This document shows, piece after piece, positions 19,314-29,438 of a DNA stretch of 33,309 bases; the first letter of the stretch is position 1; the number at the start of each line of letters is the position of its first letter. Both the position numbers and the translations under genes were made by a program. This DNA comes from Desulfosarcina sp. (GTDB lineage: Bacteria; Desulfobacterota; Desulfobacteria; Desulfobacterales; Desulfosarcinaceae). A model generated the notes under the pieces. The model had not been told where the DNA came from. It was given only the letters and a program-made list of their open reading frames with translations, and did no database searches. The stretch covers positions 1 to 33,309 of the forward strand of contig JAQYWF010000010.1 of assembly GCA_030145105.1 (NCBI GenBank), in the 5' to 3' direction.

Positions 19314-19670
19314 ATGTCGAAATTTGTATTTGTGCTGACACGCGGCTTAGAAGACCCGACACGGGTTACACGAACTTTTCAACTGGCAAAGGCCGCTCAC
19401 GAAACCGGTCACGAGGTCAGTCTTTTTCTCACAGATGATGCAGTGGTTTTAACCAAAAATGGTATGGTCGATAACATTGTAGCACCCACCGGCGATGAAG
19501 CCGGACCGCATTTGTTCTATTTAGTAAAGAACCAGGTTCCCATTTTCGTTTGAATTCCCTGTGCCGAGAGTCGCCAGGTTGGCGAAAAGGATGTTATTGA
19601 TTCCGTAACTTTTGCTGGTGCACCCAAACTGTTTGAAATTTCAGAAGGGGCTAATATATTGACATTTTAA
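19314..19670 (+). CDS. DsrE-like selenoprotein candidate, TGA 19551-19553 read as selenocysteine (118 aa)
   Basis: MSKFVFVLTRGLEDPTRVTRTFQLAKAAHETGHEVSLFLTDDAVVLTKNGMVDNIVAPTGDEAGPHLFYLVKNQVPIFV-U-IPCAESRQVGEKDVIDSVTFAGAPKLFEISEGANILTF*. Same frame continues 38 codons past TGA to TAA; RBS 'aaaggag'; SECIS-like hairpin follows. Confidence 0.82.
19554..19585 (+). promoter_or_regulatory. Putative bacterial SECIS element
   Basis: Hairpin TCGCCA (19571-19576) GGT (19577-19579) TGGCGA (19580-19585): perfect 6-bp stem, G at loop position 1, loop begins 24 nt after TGA. Confidence 0.75.
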
Positions 19671-19734
19671 AACATAATATTGGTTTCAGTAAACCATTAA
19701 CACCAGTTGGATAATCTCAATATCACCACCGGTA

Positions 19735-19897
19735 AAATTTGATGCACTCGTAAAAAGTCACATTTCCAACGGCATCATATAAAGCCCGATATCAAGGCCT
19801 GCGAATCCCGAGGAATGAGGAGTACTTAAGATACTCCGCAATGCCGAGGGATGAAGCGTAACGCAGATATCGGACTTTTTACGGTGCCGTCAAATTT
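19735..19897. repeat. MITE/REP-like palindromic element with CGTAAAAAGTC termini
   Basis: Left 'aaatttga...cgtaaaaagtc', right 'gactttttacg...tcaaattt'; nested cccgatatc/gatatcgg and ggagta/tactcc inverted segments. Confidence 0.7.
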
Positions 19898-19986
19898 AAA
19901 TTTTATCTACAAAGACTGGTATGTAATCTTTTTCAAACGGTATTCAAGCTGGGCCACAAGATGTGGGATTTAGCCGATTCAAGAAT

Positions 19987-20034
19987 AATGGGCACATCTA
20001 TCGGAACTATACCGAATTGATGTGCCCATTTTTT
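19987..20034 (+). terminator. Rho-independent terminator
   Basis: aatgggcacatc ... gatgtgcccatttttt, with inner tcgg/ccga pairing and a T-tract. Confidence 0.85.
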
Positions 20035-20194
20035 CGTTTGATACGTTTCATCCGGTTCTCGAACTGTTGATAAACAAGTATTGCAGCCTGAATGTCACGT
20101 CTGAAATTTTCTTCAGCAAAGCCAAATCCACCAGGCAAACCAATTGCTGTATTTCTGCCACCGGAGTTCGAGGGCCACTCACTCAATCACATTA

Positions 20195-20395
20195 CAAGTA
20201 TACAGCGCTGGCGGACGACCTTTACCTGGTGCAAAAATTGATGAATTGATTATAACCGTCATCCTAATACTACTTGGTGGCGGTATACCATTGTTTGGAG
20301 AGTTGCCTGAACGGATGGAGTTTGACTATGTGAAGACGGAAATCTTTTTGAATGCAATGGTGCAGAATTATTACCGCAGGAAAAAATACCCTTAA
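20195..20395 (+). pseudogene. C-terminal remnant of a dihydrofolate reductase (RibD-C) family protein
   Basis: 'YSAGGRPLPGAKIDELIITVILILLGGGIPLFGELPERMEFDYVKTEIFLNAMVQNYYRRKK' matches the typical C-terminal pattern; no N-terminal part found upstream. Confidence 0.5.
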
Positions 20396-20588
20396 TGGGT
20401 TACTGGGTGATAGTATGTAGGCATCGCGCTACGACCATTAGTCCACGGTGGTGGGAATAGTTTTTGAATAGCAGAATACGGCTATCAGTGTTCGGTTAAA
20501 TATACGAAACAAAGTTGAGGACTGCCACAATAATTCCACTGTTATTCAAAGGCGGTCTATAGTTAAGTCGAAGATGGGCGCGGTGATT

Positions 20589-21917
20589 TTAGTAGTTTTT
20601 TATGTAGCGATTGATTTCCCACTCGGTAACGGCAGTACGGTATGAATCCCACTCCTTTGTTTTTCCTTCAATATACTTCTCGAAAATATGTTCCCCTAAA
20701 GTTTCTCTGGCAAATGAGCTGTCCTTCAGGGCAATAATGGCCTCCTCAAGGCTACCGGGCAAACTGGCGATACAAGCTTGTTCTTTCTCAGCCGATGTCA
20801 TTTCGAAGATGTCCACATCGACCGAAGGGGGCGCAGTCAGTTTGTTCCGAACACCGTCGAGGCCTGAGTTGAGCATCATTGCCAGCGCCAGGTAGGGGTT
20901 GCAAGCCGGGTCTGGGCAGCGAACCTCTGCCCGAGTGCTGATGCCACGTGAAGCGGGTATTCGCACCAGCGCTGATCGGTTTGAGGCGGACCATGCAATG
21001 TAGGTCGGCGCCTCGTAGCCGGGAACCAGTCGTTTATAGGAATTGACCAAAGGGTTGGTGATGGCTGCAAATCCGCGGGCGTTTTTCAGGATACCGCAGA
21101 TGTATTGATAAGCCGTTTCGCTGAGCTGTAGCGGGTCTTTTTCGTCAAAGAACGCGTTGGTTCCGTCCAGATTAAACAGCGACTGGTTGGTATGCATGCC
21201 GGAACCATTAATACCGAAAACCGGTTTTGGCATAAAGGTAGCGTGGAGACCATGTTTTGCAGCGATCGATCGGACGACCCATTTGAAGGTGACTGTGTTG
21301 TCTGCCGCGACCAGAGCGTCGGCATATTTGAAATTGATTTCGTGCTGTCCCTCCGCCACCTCGTGGTGCGAAGCCTCGATCTCGAAGTTCATGGATTCGA
21401 GGGTCTCGATAATCTCTCGCCTACAGTTGATGCCGGTATCGTCCGGGTCGACATCGAAGTATCCGGCCACGTCATTGGTTTCCGTCACGAGCTTTCCGTT
21501 GCTGTCCTTCCGGAAAAGGAAAAACTCGCATTCGGTCCCGACATTCATGGAATAGCCGAGTTCTTTTGCTTCTGCCAGGACTCTTTTCAAGTTGACGCGC
21601 GGGCATCCCGGAAACGGCGCCTCATCCGCTGTGTGAACATCGCAGATTATACGGGCAGCGTTCACCCTGTCTTTTTCCCGCCAGGGCAAAACGGTGAATG
21701 TGCCATAGTCCGGTTTGAGATACATGTCCGATTCGTTGATACGCACGAAGCCTTCGATGGATGAACCGTCGAACATCATCTTGCCGTCCAACGCTTTTTC
21801 AATCTGACTGCGCGGTATCGCAACATTTTTCATAAAACCGAAAATATCTACGAACTGAAGCCGGAAAAAATTCACATTCTTTTCTTCAATGGTTTTCATG
21901 ATTTGATCACGATTCAT
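20589..21917 (-). CDS. glnA: Glutamine synthetase, type I (short GSI-alpha-like)
   Basis: '[35 protein letters not shown]...[20 protein letters not shown]...GTECEFFLF...[34 protein letters not shown]...[12 protein letters not shown]'. Confidence 0.96.
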   Translation of the reverse strand: MNRDQIMKTIEEKNVNFFRLQFVDIFGFMKNVAIPRSQIEKALDGKMMFDGSSIEGFVRINESDMYLKPDYGTFTVLPWREKDRVNAARIICDVHTADEAPFPGCPRVNLKRVLAEAKELGYSMNVGTECEFFLFRKDSNGKLVTETNDVAGYFDVDPDDTGINCRREIIETLESMNFEIEASHHEVAEGQHEINFKYADALVAADNTVTFKWVVRSIAAKHGLHATFMPKPVFGINGSGMHTNQSLFNLDGTNAFFDEKDPLQLSETAYQYICGILKNARGFAAITNPLVNSYKRLVPGYEAPTYIAWSASNRSALVRIPASRGISTRAEVRCPDPACNPYLALAMMLNSGLDGVRNKLTAPPSVDVDIFEMTSAEKEQACIASLPGSLEEAIIALKDSSFARETLGEHIFEKYIEGKTKEWDSYRTAVTEWEINRYIKNY

Positions 21918-21989
21918 GACGGTACTTCCTTTCAATTTAGCCCAACATGCCGATTAGGATTGAAGTGCATTGACGGTTATTAGGTCTAT

Positions 21990-22115
21990 CTCAAAATATA
22001 GATTTTAGTTCAATATCAAGGCGAGGCTGGGTTTAAACCCGCAATCATACATAAGTATGTCGAGGAATTAAAACCAGACTTCATCGCCTGGATTGGCCCA
22101 ACAGATTATTTTGAG
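21990..22115. repeat. Long imperfect palindromic repeat (CTCAAAAT...ATTTTGAG), MITE-like
   Basis: About 126 bp; termini ctcaaaat/attttgag; interior arms 'caaggcgaggctgggttt' / 'aaaaccagacttcatcgcctgg' are roughly complementary. Confidence 0.65.
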
Positions 22116-23093
22116 CTGGTTTCTATCATTATCCCAGGAGCATGGTCGAGAGGATGTGAAATCCAGCCTGTCGGCCAGAGGTTGTCTATCACAAAACAAG
22201 CATAATATCCTTGTCATTTTTTACACAACCGATGATATATGCCACCTATAGAAACGACCCGACGCAAAAAACATGTGTGGGCATGCACACAATTATGTTT
22301 TTCAGATGTCTTACAGCTCAAAGCTCTGTATGATTAGGTATACTTCTTGCGGACTATCTCTGATTGACCATCAATCCGGCAAACTACATTATATGGGTCC
22401 GCCCCGATCCGCCATTTGGGGCCAAACCGAAGAATACTGAAATCATTATGTGGTAGTTTTGATTTTGCCTGGGCTGAAGATTGTTGGCAAAAGTCCTCAT
22501 TACTCTCAATTTATAGGATGCACAAATACAATCTCAATAAATCGATTTCACTTCCTCAAGGACAAAGGAACTGCGGGTAACTACCAGATGTTGAAGCTGA
22601 TCTTTCCACGTTTAAGTCCATTTTATCTGCAGATACGATCAATCCAACTCATTATAAAAATGACCATTAATTTCTTTGATTCCTCCAACTCATCACTGGT
22701 TTTTGCATGTTTTGCAGAGTCATGATGATCTCAATACATCTCAGGTCGCCACATTTCTGTGATAGATTCTTTTTCTCAATGTAATCTGCAATGGACTGGA
22801 AATTCAGCCACCCCCATATGTAGTGTTGTTTAAAATTTGCCTTCTGTCCAACGATTCGGCAACCTATGGCAAGATATCTGACCTTTAGGATGGGGGCTGA
22901 TAGATAGAGTTCTTGTAATCTATCCTGCTATGCTTTCATTGATTCCTTCTGTAACCAATTAGCATTGCAATATCATCAATTTTGATATAAAATTTATGGT
23001 CATAAACTCGCATATCGACCCCGCCTTTACATTGGAAAAACACGACAAAATGCCTATTCACATCGCACAGGCTGCCAATTTTTGGAGGTTTTC

Positions 23094-25658
23094 GTGAGTC
23101 GACTGGTTAATCTTTTTTTATTTTTCATGCTGGTCCTTGGCGGTATCTTGATTGCCGGTCTGGTATTTCTTCATTTCACAAATTTAGATTCCTATCGAAA
23201 ACACTTTGAAAACATCGCAACCAGGGCGATTGGGCGCCAAATTGAAATCAATGGTCACATCGAGCTCAACTTATATCCTCACCCAGAAGTCATCATTAAT
23301 GACGTTTTCCTGGCCAATGCAAAATGGGGCACTGAGCCCACCATGGTCAGCGTGGGACATGGTGATTTTGCCATCAACTTCTGGTCGCTTTTTTCAGACA
23401 CCATCCTTTTAAGGCGGGTAAGGCTGAACGATGTCTCCGTGATGCTGGAGAGAAACGATCAGCGGGTCGGCAACTGGGTATTGGAGACAAATGCCTCTTC
23501 AGCAGGCCCAGAAAAAAGAACCGACCAAGATCATGATGAGATTGTGGTCTTGCCTTTGATGGTTGATAGGGTTGAATCAAGCAACATTTCCGTTATTGTG
23601 CGTGCCCCCGAACGCACAGATCAAGTCTACCACGTTTCATCATTAAGCTTGCAGCCCGATAATACCGGCAATTTAATACTGAAATCTTCCGGTGAACTGC
23701 TGGGCAATTCAATGATTCTCAATGGCGAGATCACCTCCAGAGAATCGATCATCGCGAACGGAGCTGTTAAGCTGGATCTTCAGGCGTCATTGGGGGATGC
23801 CCATCTAACAAGCCAGATGTCCACCAGTCGATTGGCGACCCTTACCAATCTTCATGGAAATATCAACATCGCTGTCCATGATATACAAAAAGCACTTAAA
23901 AAAGCGAAGATTGAAGCGCCACTCACCGGTGCGCTCACTGCCGATTTCAGCGTTGCAGATACTGCTGGTGACATCGACGTGGTGCTGAAAGCCAAAATTG
24001 ACGGCGCAAATGCAGATGCCACGGCTAAGGTTATCGATGCCAAATTGCATGCAGCAAATCTAAAACTTAGAATCGATGATGTCCAAAAACTTTTCAATGC
24101 TGCAAGCGTCGAAATCCCACTTGCCGGACCGCTTACCGCAGATGCCACGATCAACATCGATGGCTCCGCCTATAAAGCAACCGTTGAAACCAAGGTCGAT
24201 GGCATTACCACCACCGTCGATGGTGCGTATTCGGGAAAACAGTTGGACCTCAGCTCGACCCTGGCACCACTTGCCCGTGTCGGTGAATTGTTTGACCTGA
24301 AGGGTATAAGCACCGACACATTTAAGGTAAACGCCAAGGTGGTTCCGTCGACTGCCAACGATTTTGAGATTAAGCAATTTCAAGCCAACGTGGGCAACAA
24401 TCAACTCACCGCTCAAGGTCGGATCGCTATGGCTGGTGAATCGAACATATCGCTAACCCTGGCGAGCCCCAATCTCAAAGACCTATGGGATACATTGCCC
24501 GACATTGATTTGAATGCAAAGGTATCGACCCAATATTCAGCTGAGAAAATCGCTTTATCTGAAATGATTCTCACCTTCGATAAGAGTGACATCAAAGGCG
24601 ACTTTACCATGTTTAAGGGTGACAAGAAGAATGTCACCGCCAACCTGACGTCAACGTTGCTGGATTTGCGCCCCTTTAGCAAAACCTCCCAGCCCGATGG
24701 TGCACCGCCTGAGTCTATTGCCGAGGCACTCCCTGAGACGAGCGCGGAACCGGAAAATCGTTATGTATTCAAAGAAGCGCCACTTCAGCTGGCGATTATC
24801 CAGGACCTCGAAGCGGATGTTAATCTGGCTGTGAACCATCTGTACTATGACAGGTTTGAATTTAAGGAGGCCGTGTTCGATGCAACGGCTCACAGCGGGC
24901 ATGTTGACGCAAAACTTAAGGCTCGTTCTGACAATGAGGGCCATGCGGCAGCAAAAATTGATCTGAAGACCCAAGGTGAGAAAGCAACCTTGTCCGCCGT
25001 GGTGAGCCTGTCAGATTTTCGCAAGAATTTCAGGGAAACCGAGCGCCTGAACCTTGCAGAAATGCCGTTGACCAGTATGAGTCTTAAGTTGGAAACCGCT
25101 GGCGCTTCACCACGGGAGTTGGCTTCTGTTGCCAATGGCAGAATCCTGATCACCCAAGGCCCGGGTAAAATGGATAATGCCATGATGGAGATGTATTCAG
25201 GCGACATTTTCGGCCAGTTGTTCGGCGCGCTGGATCCCCTTGCCAAGGATGAAGAATTTTCTAATTGGGACTGTACAATTGTCAGCGCAAATATTGTTGA
25301 TGGTCAAGTTACTTTCGATGGCATGTTGGCCCAAGGTGAAAAAGTAATGATTGTCGGAGGTGGGAGCATCGATCTAAAAACTGAAAAGCTGAACGTTGAT
25401 TTCAATACAAAGCCGAGATCGGGAGTCGGCATGAGCGCCGACTTGTTGGTTAAGCCTTTTGTCAAACTGAAAGGTACCTTGGCCAGTCCAGGTATTGGTC
25501 TAAACGAAAAAGGAACGCTGCTTTCTGGTGGCGCTGCCATTGCTACCGGTGGCACATCATTATTGGTAGAAACGGCATTCGATAGAGCCACCGCCGAGGG
25601 TGATCAATGTGAGAAGACGTTAGAAATTGTGGGTGACCATATCCGCTATGCATTTTAA
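23094..25658 (+). CDS. AsmA family protein
   Basis: N-terminal TM segment, 'YRKHFENIATRAIGRQIEINGHIELNLYPHPEVIINDVFLAN', C-terminal 'DFNTKPRSGVGMSADLLVKPFVKLKGTLASPGIGLN'. GTG start at 23094 with ggagg RBS. Confidence 0.88.
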   Translation: MSRLVNLFLFFMLVLGGILIAGLVFLHFTNLDSYRKHFENIATRAIGRQIEINGHIELNLYPHPEVIINDVFLANAKWGTEPTMVSVGHGDFAINFWSLFSDTILLRRVRLNDVSVMLERNDQRVGNWVLETNASSAGPEKRTDQDHDEIVVLPLMVDRVESSNISVIVRAPERTDQVYHVSSLSLQPDNTGNLILKSSGELLGNSMILNGEITSRESIIANGAVKLDLQASLGDAHLTSQMSTSRLATLTNLHGNINIAVHDIQKALKKAKIEAPLTGALTADFSVADTAGDIDVVLKAKIDGANADATAKVIDAKLHAANLKLRIDDVQKLFNAASVEIPLAGPLTADATINIDGSAYKATVETKVDGITTTVDGAYSGKQLDLSSTLAPLARVGELFDLKGISTDTFKVNAKVVPSTANDFEIKQFQANVGNNQLTAQGRIAMAGESNISLTLASPNLKDLWDTLPDIDLNAKVSTQYSAEKIALSEMILTFDKSDIKGDFTMFKGDKKNVTANLTSTLLDLRPFSKTSQPDGAPPESIAEALPETSAEPENRYVFKEAPLQLAIIQDLEADVNLAVNHLYYDRFEFKEAVFDATAHSGHVDAKLKARSDNEGHAAAKIDLKTQGEKATLSAVVSLSDFRKNFRETERLNLAEMPLTSMSLKLETAGASPRELASVANGRILITQGPGKMDNAMMEMYSGDIFGQLFGALDPLAKDEEFSNWDCTIVSANIVDGQVTFDGMLAQGEKVMIVGGGSIDLKTEKLNVDFNTKPRSGVGMSADLLVKPFVKLKGTLASPGIGLNEKGTLLSGGAAIATGGTSLLVETAFDRATAEGDQCEKTLEIVGDHIRYAF

Positions 25659-26099
25659 GGGGTACGGGTCTGCAAATCAATAATGATGGTATAATGGTTA
25701 TATTGTGTTTCCTTAACGAATCAAACAACCTCATAAGCAGAGGCATGAAAACCGCTAAAGGTCATAAATTGTCAAATCAGCTTTAATATACGATTCTCAC
25801 TCCTTGAAATTCAGGCGTAAAAGATGGCGTCCAGCCAATTTTCCGATTCATCACCATAAAGCATAGGGCGATGCCAGTATAGTCATTACTCCTTTTAGTA
25901 ATGAATTTGGTCTAATGATAACCTGTTGTTTTCATAACATAAAGCACAATAAGTCAGGCCTGTTGTTCCTGCTATTAAAGACCGCTCTGGTAAATAATTG
26001 TCCGACCACAACATATAGGGGCTTGATGATTTGTGGATTAGTTGACTTTCATTTTGTTATCATATGGGAAAATTGGAAACAGATTTTTTGGATTCCTTC

Positions 26100-26128
26100 A
26101 AGTGCGCCACGAGCGCACTTTTAACATA
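26100..26128 (+). terminator. Terminator-like hairpin next to the putative intron boundary
   Basis: agtgcgc-cacga-gcgcact followed by TTT. Confidence 0.5.
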
Positions 26129-26130
26129 AA

Positions 26131-26385
26131 GTGTGCGTAACTGCACAGAAGGTGAGGGTGGGTCCCTCGGAGTCGGCTTACAGGAGCAGGCTTCAAACCA
26201 CCTTATCTACGCTGGTAAAGAGCCAGGGTGGTAAACGTTAAGGAAAAGGCATGGCAACGACCGTGTCAGGTATGGATCAAGGAGATGAGCGCAAGCGAAC
26301 CATTGATGAGGTGTCGTAATATCACGGATGGCGTCAAAACTGCGGGTGCTTGGAGACTTGCAGGATAAGTCCAGAGGGAGCCTGT
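26131..26385 (+). mobile_element. Putative group II intron 5' fragment (domain I-like), truncated
   Basis: Begins GTGTGCG (compatible with 5' GUGYG) just after a terminator hairpin; the stretch 'agagccagggtggtaaacgt...gatgaggtgtcgtaatatcacggatggcgtcaaaactgcgggtgcttggagacttgcagg' resembles bacterial group II intron RNA from memory. No RT ORF or domain V seen. Confidence 0.4.
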
Positions 26386-26395
26386 GTATTGTCTG

Positions 26396-26821
26396 GGCGG
26401 CGTCCGGCATAGAGATGGCATGACCTTGATCCAGGCTTTTGTGCGGAACGTGGGAATCATCGAGCTCAGTCCTTATTTCAACGCCGGCTCCGGTCGGCCT
26501 GCCAAAGACCTCTATACGGTTATGGGTGTTCTTTTCCTTCAGCAAACCCATGACCTGACTCACGAAGAGGCCGTTGATCAACTCTGCTTCAACATTCAAT
26601 GGCACTATGCGTTTAACATCACTGAAGAATCGGAATCGGCTAAATACATGTGCCCCAAAACCTTATGGAACATGCGCACCATCGTTGCTGAAAATGGCTT
26701 GGAAAAAGTCTTGTCTAACGCCGGCACACACAAATTGGCCGAAGTGTTCAACGTCTATACTGACAAACAGCGTATCGACTCGGTCCATATAGGTGTGGCA
26801 ACGAAAAACCCACACCATTAA
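26396..26821 (+). pseudogene. Truncated transposase (IS1182-like), N-terminal part only
   Basis: 'MTLIQAFVRNVGIIELSPYFNAGSGRPAKDLYTVMGVLFLQQTHDLTHEEAVDQLCFNIQWHYAFN...MCPKTLWNMRTIV...DKQRIDSVHI' then early stop; no catalytic C-terminal region. Confidence 0.7.
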
Positions 26822-27160
26822 CGCAGCAATAAACTAAGAATGGGAGAAAGCATGCCATGCCAAGTGTTATATCCCATCTGCAGAACCTCCGTGAGGCCCT
26901 GACCCAGCGCAGGTTGATGCCAACAACGCCCTTTGTCACAACCTTTTTGCAATACCGTATATATCATTCTGGTGATGAGCGTGATAACGGCCGCAGTAAC
27001 GGAGTTCGCTGCCAAATAAATCAACGTGCACAGATTTTTGAGTATTGTCAGTTTGACGGACCTCGGTGTGATTATTTTACGACCTTTTTTTATTTGCATT
27101 CTGCGAAATCATTCATAAAATCATGGTTTGATAATTCTTCCCGTAAAGAGGCGAATAAAT

Positions 27161-28120
27161 ATGCTCCAAACGATCTCGCAGGAACGCCGGGTCCCGTCCG
27201 GCAGTGGGTTATCCCGGACTAACCGACCAAAAAAAAAGGCTGGATGGATAGGTATCGCCGCAGGCATATCTATCGTGCTGGCCTCAGGGTGCATCCGAAT
27301 TCCCGAGGAAAGCTGGACGGTCAGTCGCCGCAGCTCGTTTGAAACCCGCAGGCTAACCGCTGAATGCACGGCCGCCTGCCTTGCCCCGTCCGTACCGGCC
27401 CTGACGGCTCCGACACCGACGTTGAATGCCGACGGTTTCAGCTTGGTGAGCTGGAACATCTTCAAAGGTAATAAAGAGGGCTGGGCTGAGGATTTCAAAA
27501 AACTCAGCCGGAATGCGGACATCCTCAGCCTGCAGGAAGCCTACCTGACCAACAGCTTGAAAAAAATGCTGGAACAAGAACGATACCAATGGGATATGAC
27601 AGCGACACTCGAATACCGACAAATCGAGGCGGGTGTGTTGACGGCCGCCAGGATAGCCCCGAATTTCACGTGCGCATTTCGGGAAACCGAACCGATTACC
27701 CGCATTCCCAAAAGTGTCCTGATTTCCCGATACCCACTGTCGGGGACAACGTTGGAACTTCTGGTAGCAAACATTCATGCCATTAATTTTACGATGGGCA
27801 CGTCCGTATTTCAAAAACAGATCGATCGCTTAGAAGGGCTTCTTGCTAAGTGCCGGGGCCCCTTGATCGTATCGGGAGATTTCAACACATGGACCTCCGG
27901 CCGCATGTCCCGTGTGAATGCCATGGTTCAACGCCTTGGCCTTACCGCCGTCAGGTTCGACGAAAACCACCGATCCAGATTTTTCGGCCACGATGTCGAT
28001 CACGTTTACTATCGCGGACTGGAGGCTAAAAATGCTGCGACACCCATTGTTTCCACCTCTGACCATAACCCGCTCACGGTTGTTTTCAAACTGGCGGATG
28101 AACCGGTTCCTGAATTTTAA
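27161..28120 (+). CDS. Endonuclease/exonuclease/phosphatase family protein (lipoprotein-like)
   Basis: 'FSLVSWNIFKGNKEGWAEDFKKLSRNADILSLQEA', 'VANIHAINF', 'LIVSGDFNTW', 'DVDHVYYRG', 'STSDHNPLTVVF'; lipobox-like 'VLASGCIRIP'. Start uncertain. Confidence 0.88.
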   Translation: MLQTISQERRVPSGSGLSRTNRPKKKAGWIGIAAGISIVLASGCIRIPEESWTVSRRSSFETRRLTAECTAACLAPSVPALTAPTPTLNADGFSLVSWNIFKGNKEGWAEDFKKLSRNADILSLQEAYLTNSLKKMLEQERYQWDMTATLEYRQIEAGVLTAARIAPNFTCAFRETEPITRIPKSVLISRYPLSGTTLELLVANIHAINFTMGTSVFQKQIDRLEGLLAKCRGPLIVSGDFNTWTSGRMSRVNAMVQRLGLTAVRFDENHRSRFFGHDVDHVYYRGLEAKNAATPIVSTSDHNPLTVVFKLADEPVPEF

Positions 28121-28481
28121 CGGATTTGTTGCGTCATCCCTCGCCGTTATCCTGGCATTATGTATCACCTTTCATCCCTGCCTGTCCCATGCCGGCATGG
28201 AGTCGGAGATCGATCACCTGCTCGAGTACATTGAAACATCCGGTTGCACATTCAATCGCAACGGAACCATCCATGACGGTCAGGACGCCGGTGAGCATAT
28301 CCGGAAAAAATATGCGCATACGAAGCGTTACATAAAAACCACCGAGGATTTCATCCAGTATGCTGCCACCAAAAGCAGCATGAGCGGTAAACCGTATCAG
28401 GTGACCTGCGAAGGTATTGAAACCCCGACAGCAAAATGGTTGTCGGATGAGCTTGCCCGATTTAGGAAGACGTCACAATGA
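28098..28481 (+). CDS. DUF5329-like small secreted protein
   Basis: 'MNRFLNFNGFVASSLAVILALCITFHPCLSHAGMESEIDHLLEYIETSGCTFNRNGTIHDGQDAGEHIRKKYAHTKRYIKTTEDFIQYAATKSSMSGKPYQV'; overlaps the upstream gene by 23 bp. Confidence 0.75.
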   Translation: MNRFLNFNGFVASSLAVILALCITFHPCLSHAGMESEIDHLLEYIETSGCTFNRNGTIHDGQDAGEHIRKKYAHTKRYIKTTEDFIQYAATKSSMSGKPYQVTCEGIETPTAKWLSDELARFRKTSQ

Positions 28482-29077
28482 ACGGCATACCAGCCGCATA
28501 CCCAGGCATGTTTTTGTTGAAAAACGAAATATAATCCAGCCAAATGTGGATGATGTCTTGAAGCATATCGAAGCGGGTTTCATGGGTGGACCCAATTGTC
28601 GGAGCTGTCCTCGACGCGACCATCTTTCATTTTATCGGTAGTGGTATGGGTTAAATTACGGGGAAACTGATCGTCAACTGATAGATCAGGAAGCCTTTTC
28701 GTCCCCACTGAATCAAATTTTTATACAAAATAGCCTTAACGTTCCTGTAATTTCAGTTGATTGCATGTAACTGTCTATTAAACGCCCAGCTATAAAAAAG
28801 GCTGACCACAATACCTGGTGGTTGGTCAATCCGGCAAATATGTTGGGTTTGAAATTGATGTCACAGGTGAAAATTGACGGCAGATTTTTACTAATCCCTC
28901 CAACACATCACCAGCCATGCATACCAATTTTCAACGACCGTAGTTACAAGGCGTGCTGACTTTGTTTCAGTTGGCTCCTGAGTAATCGGGGGCCCTTTTT
29001 TATGGTTAAAACTGGTTGATAATTAGCCGAAGAGGTTCAACAACAGCCACAAGCCCGGCATCGGTGGGGCAAAATAG

Positions 29078-29110
29078 ATAGGCAAGACCGGGTGAGGTGG
29101 TCTTGCCTAT
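29078..29110. other. 12-bp perfect hairpin in an intergenic region
   Basis: ataggcaagacc-gggtgaggt-ggtcttgcctat; no T-tract. Confidence 0.6.
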
Positions 29111-29438
29111 TAGAGGGAGAGCGATTTCCAGTATGAAAAATGGTCATTAGTTTTATAGTGTTGAAATGCTGCCCTCTACTGAAACATATCGGCAGGTTTT
29201 AGATTAACTTAAGCCCGGCCGGGCAAAAAGTTAGCCTGGCGGCCACATTCGTTGACAGTGCGCACAGGCTACCAAGGCCCTAAGGAAACCGCCAATCACA
29301 ACGCGAGCAACTCGGCCATTTAACTATTCCCTAAACTGAACGTTCCAATTTTTTATAAATACCATGATTGGTTTGTATGCTTTGCTTTTGCGGTTAACCG
29401 ATCTTAAAAATTTGAAACCCGTTGGGATTGAACCATCT

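Noticed and set aside
22261-22300. TGTGTG-GGCATG-CACACA inverted repeat as an operator upstream of glnA
   Set aside because: Short, about 350 bp from the gene, and no known regulator motif matched.
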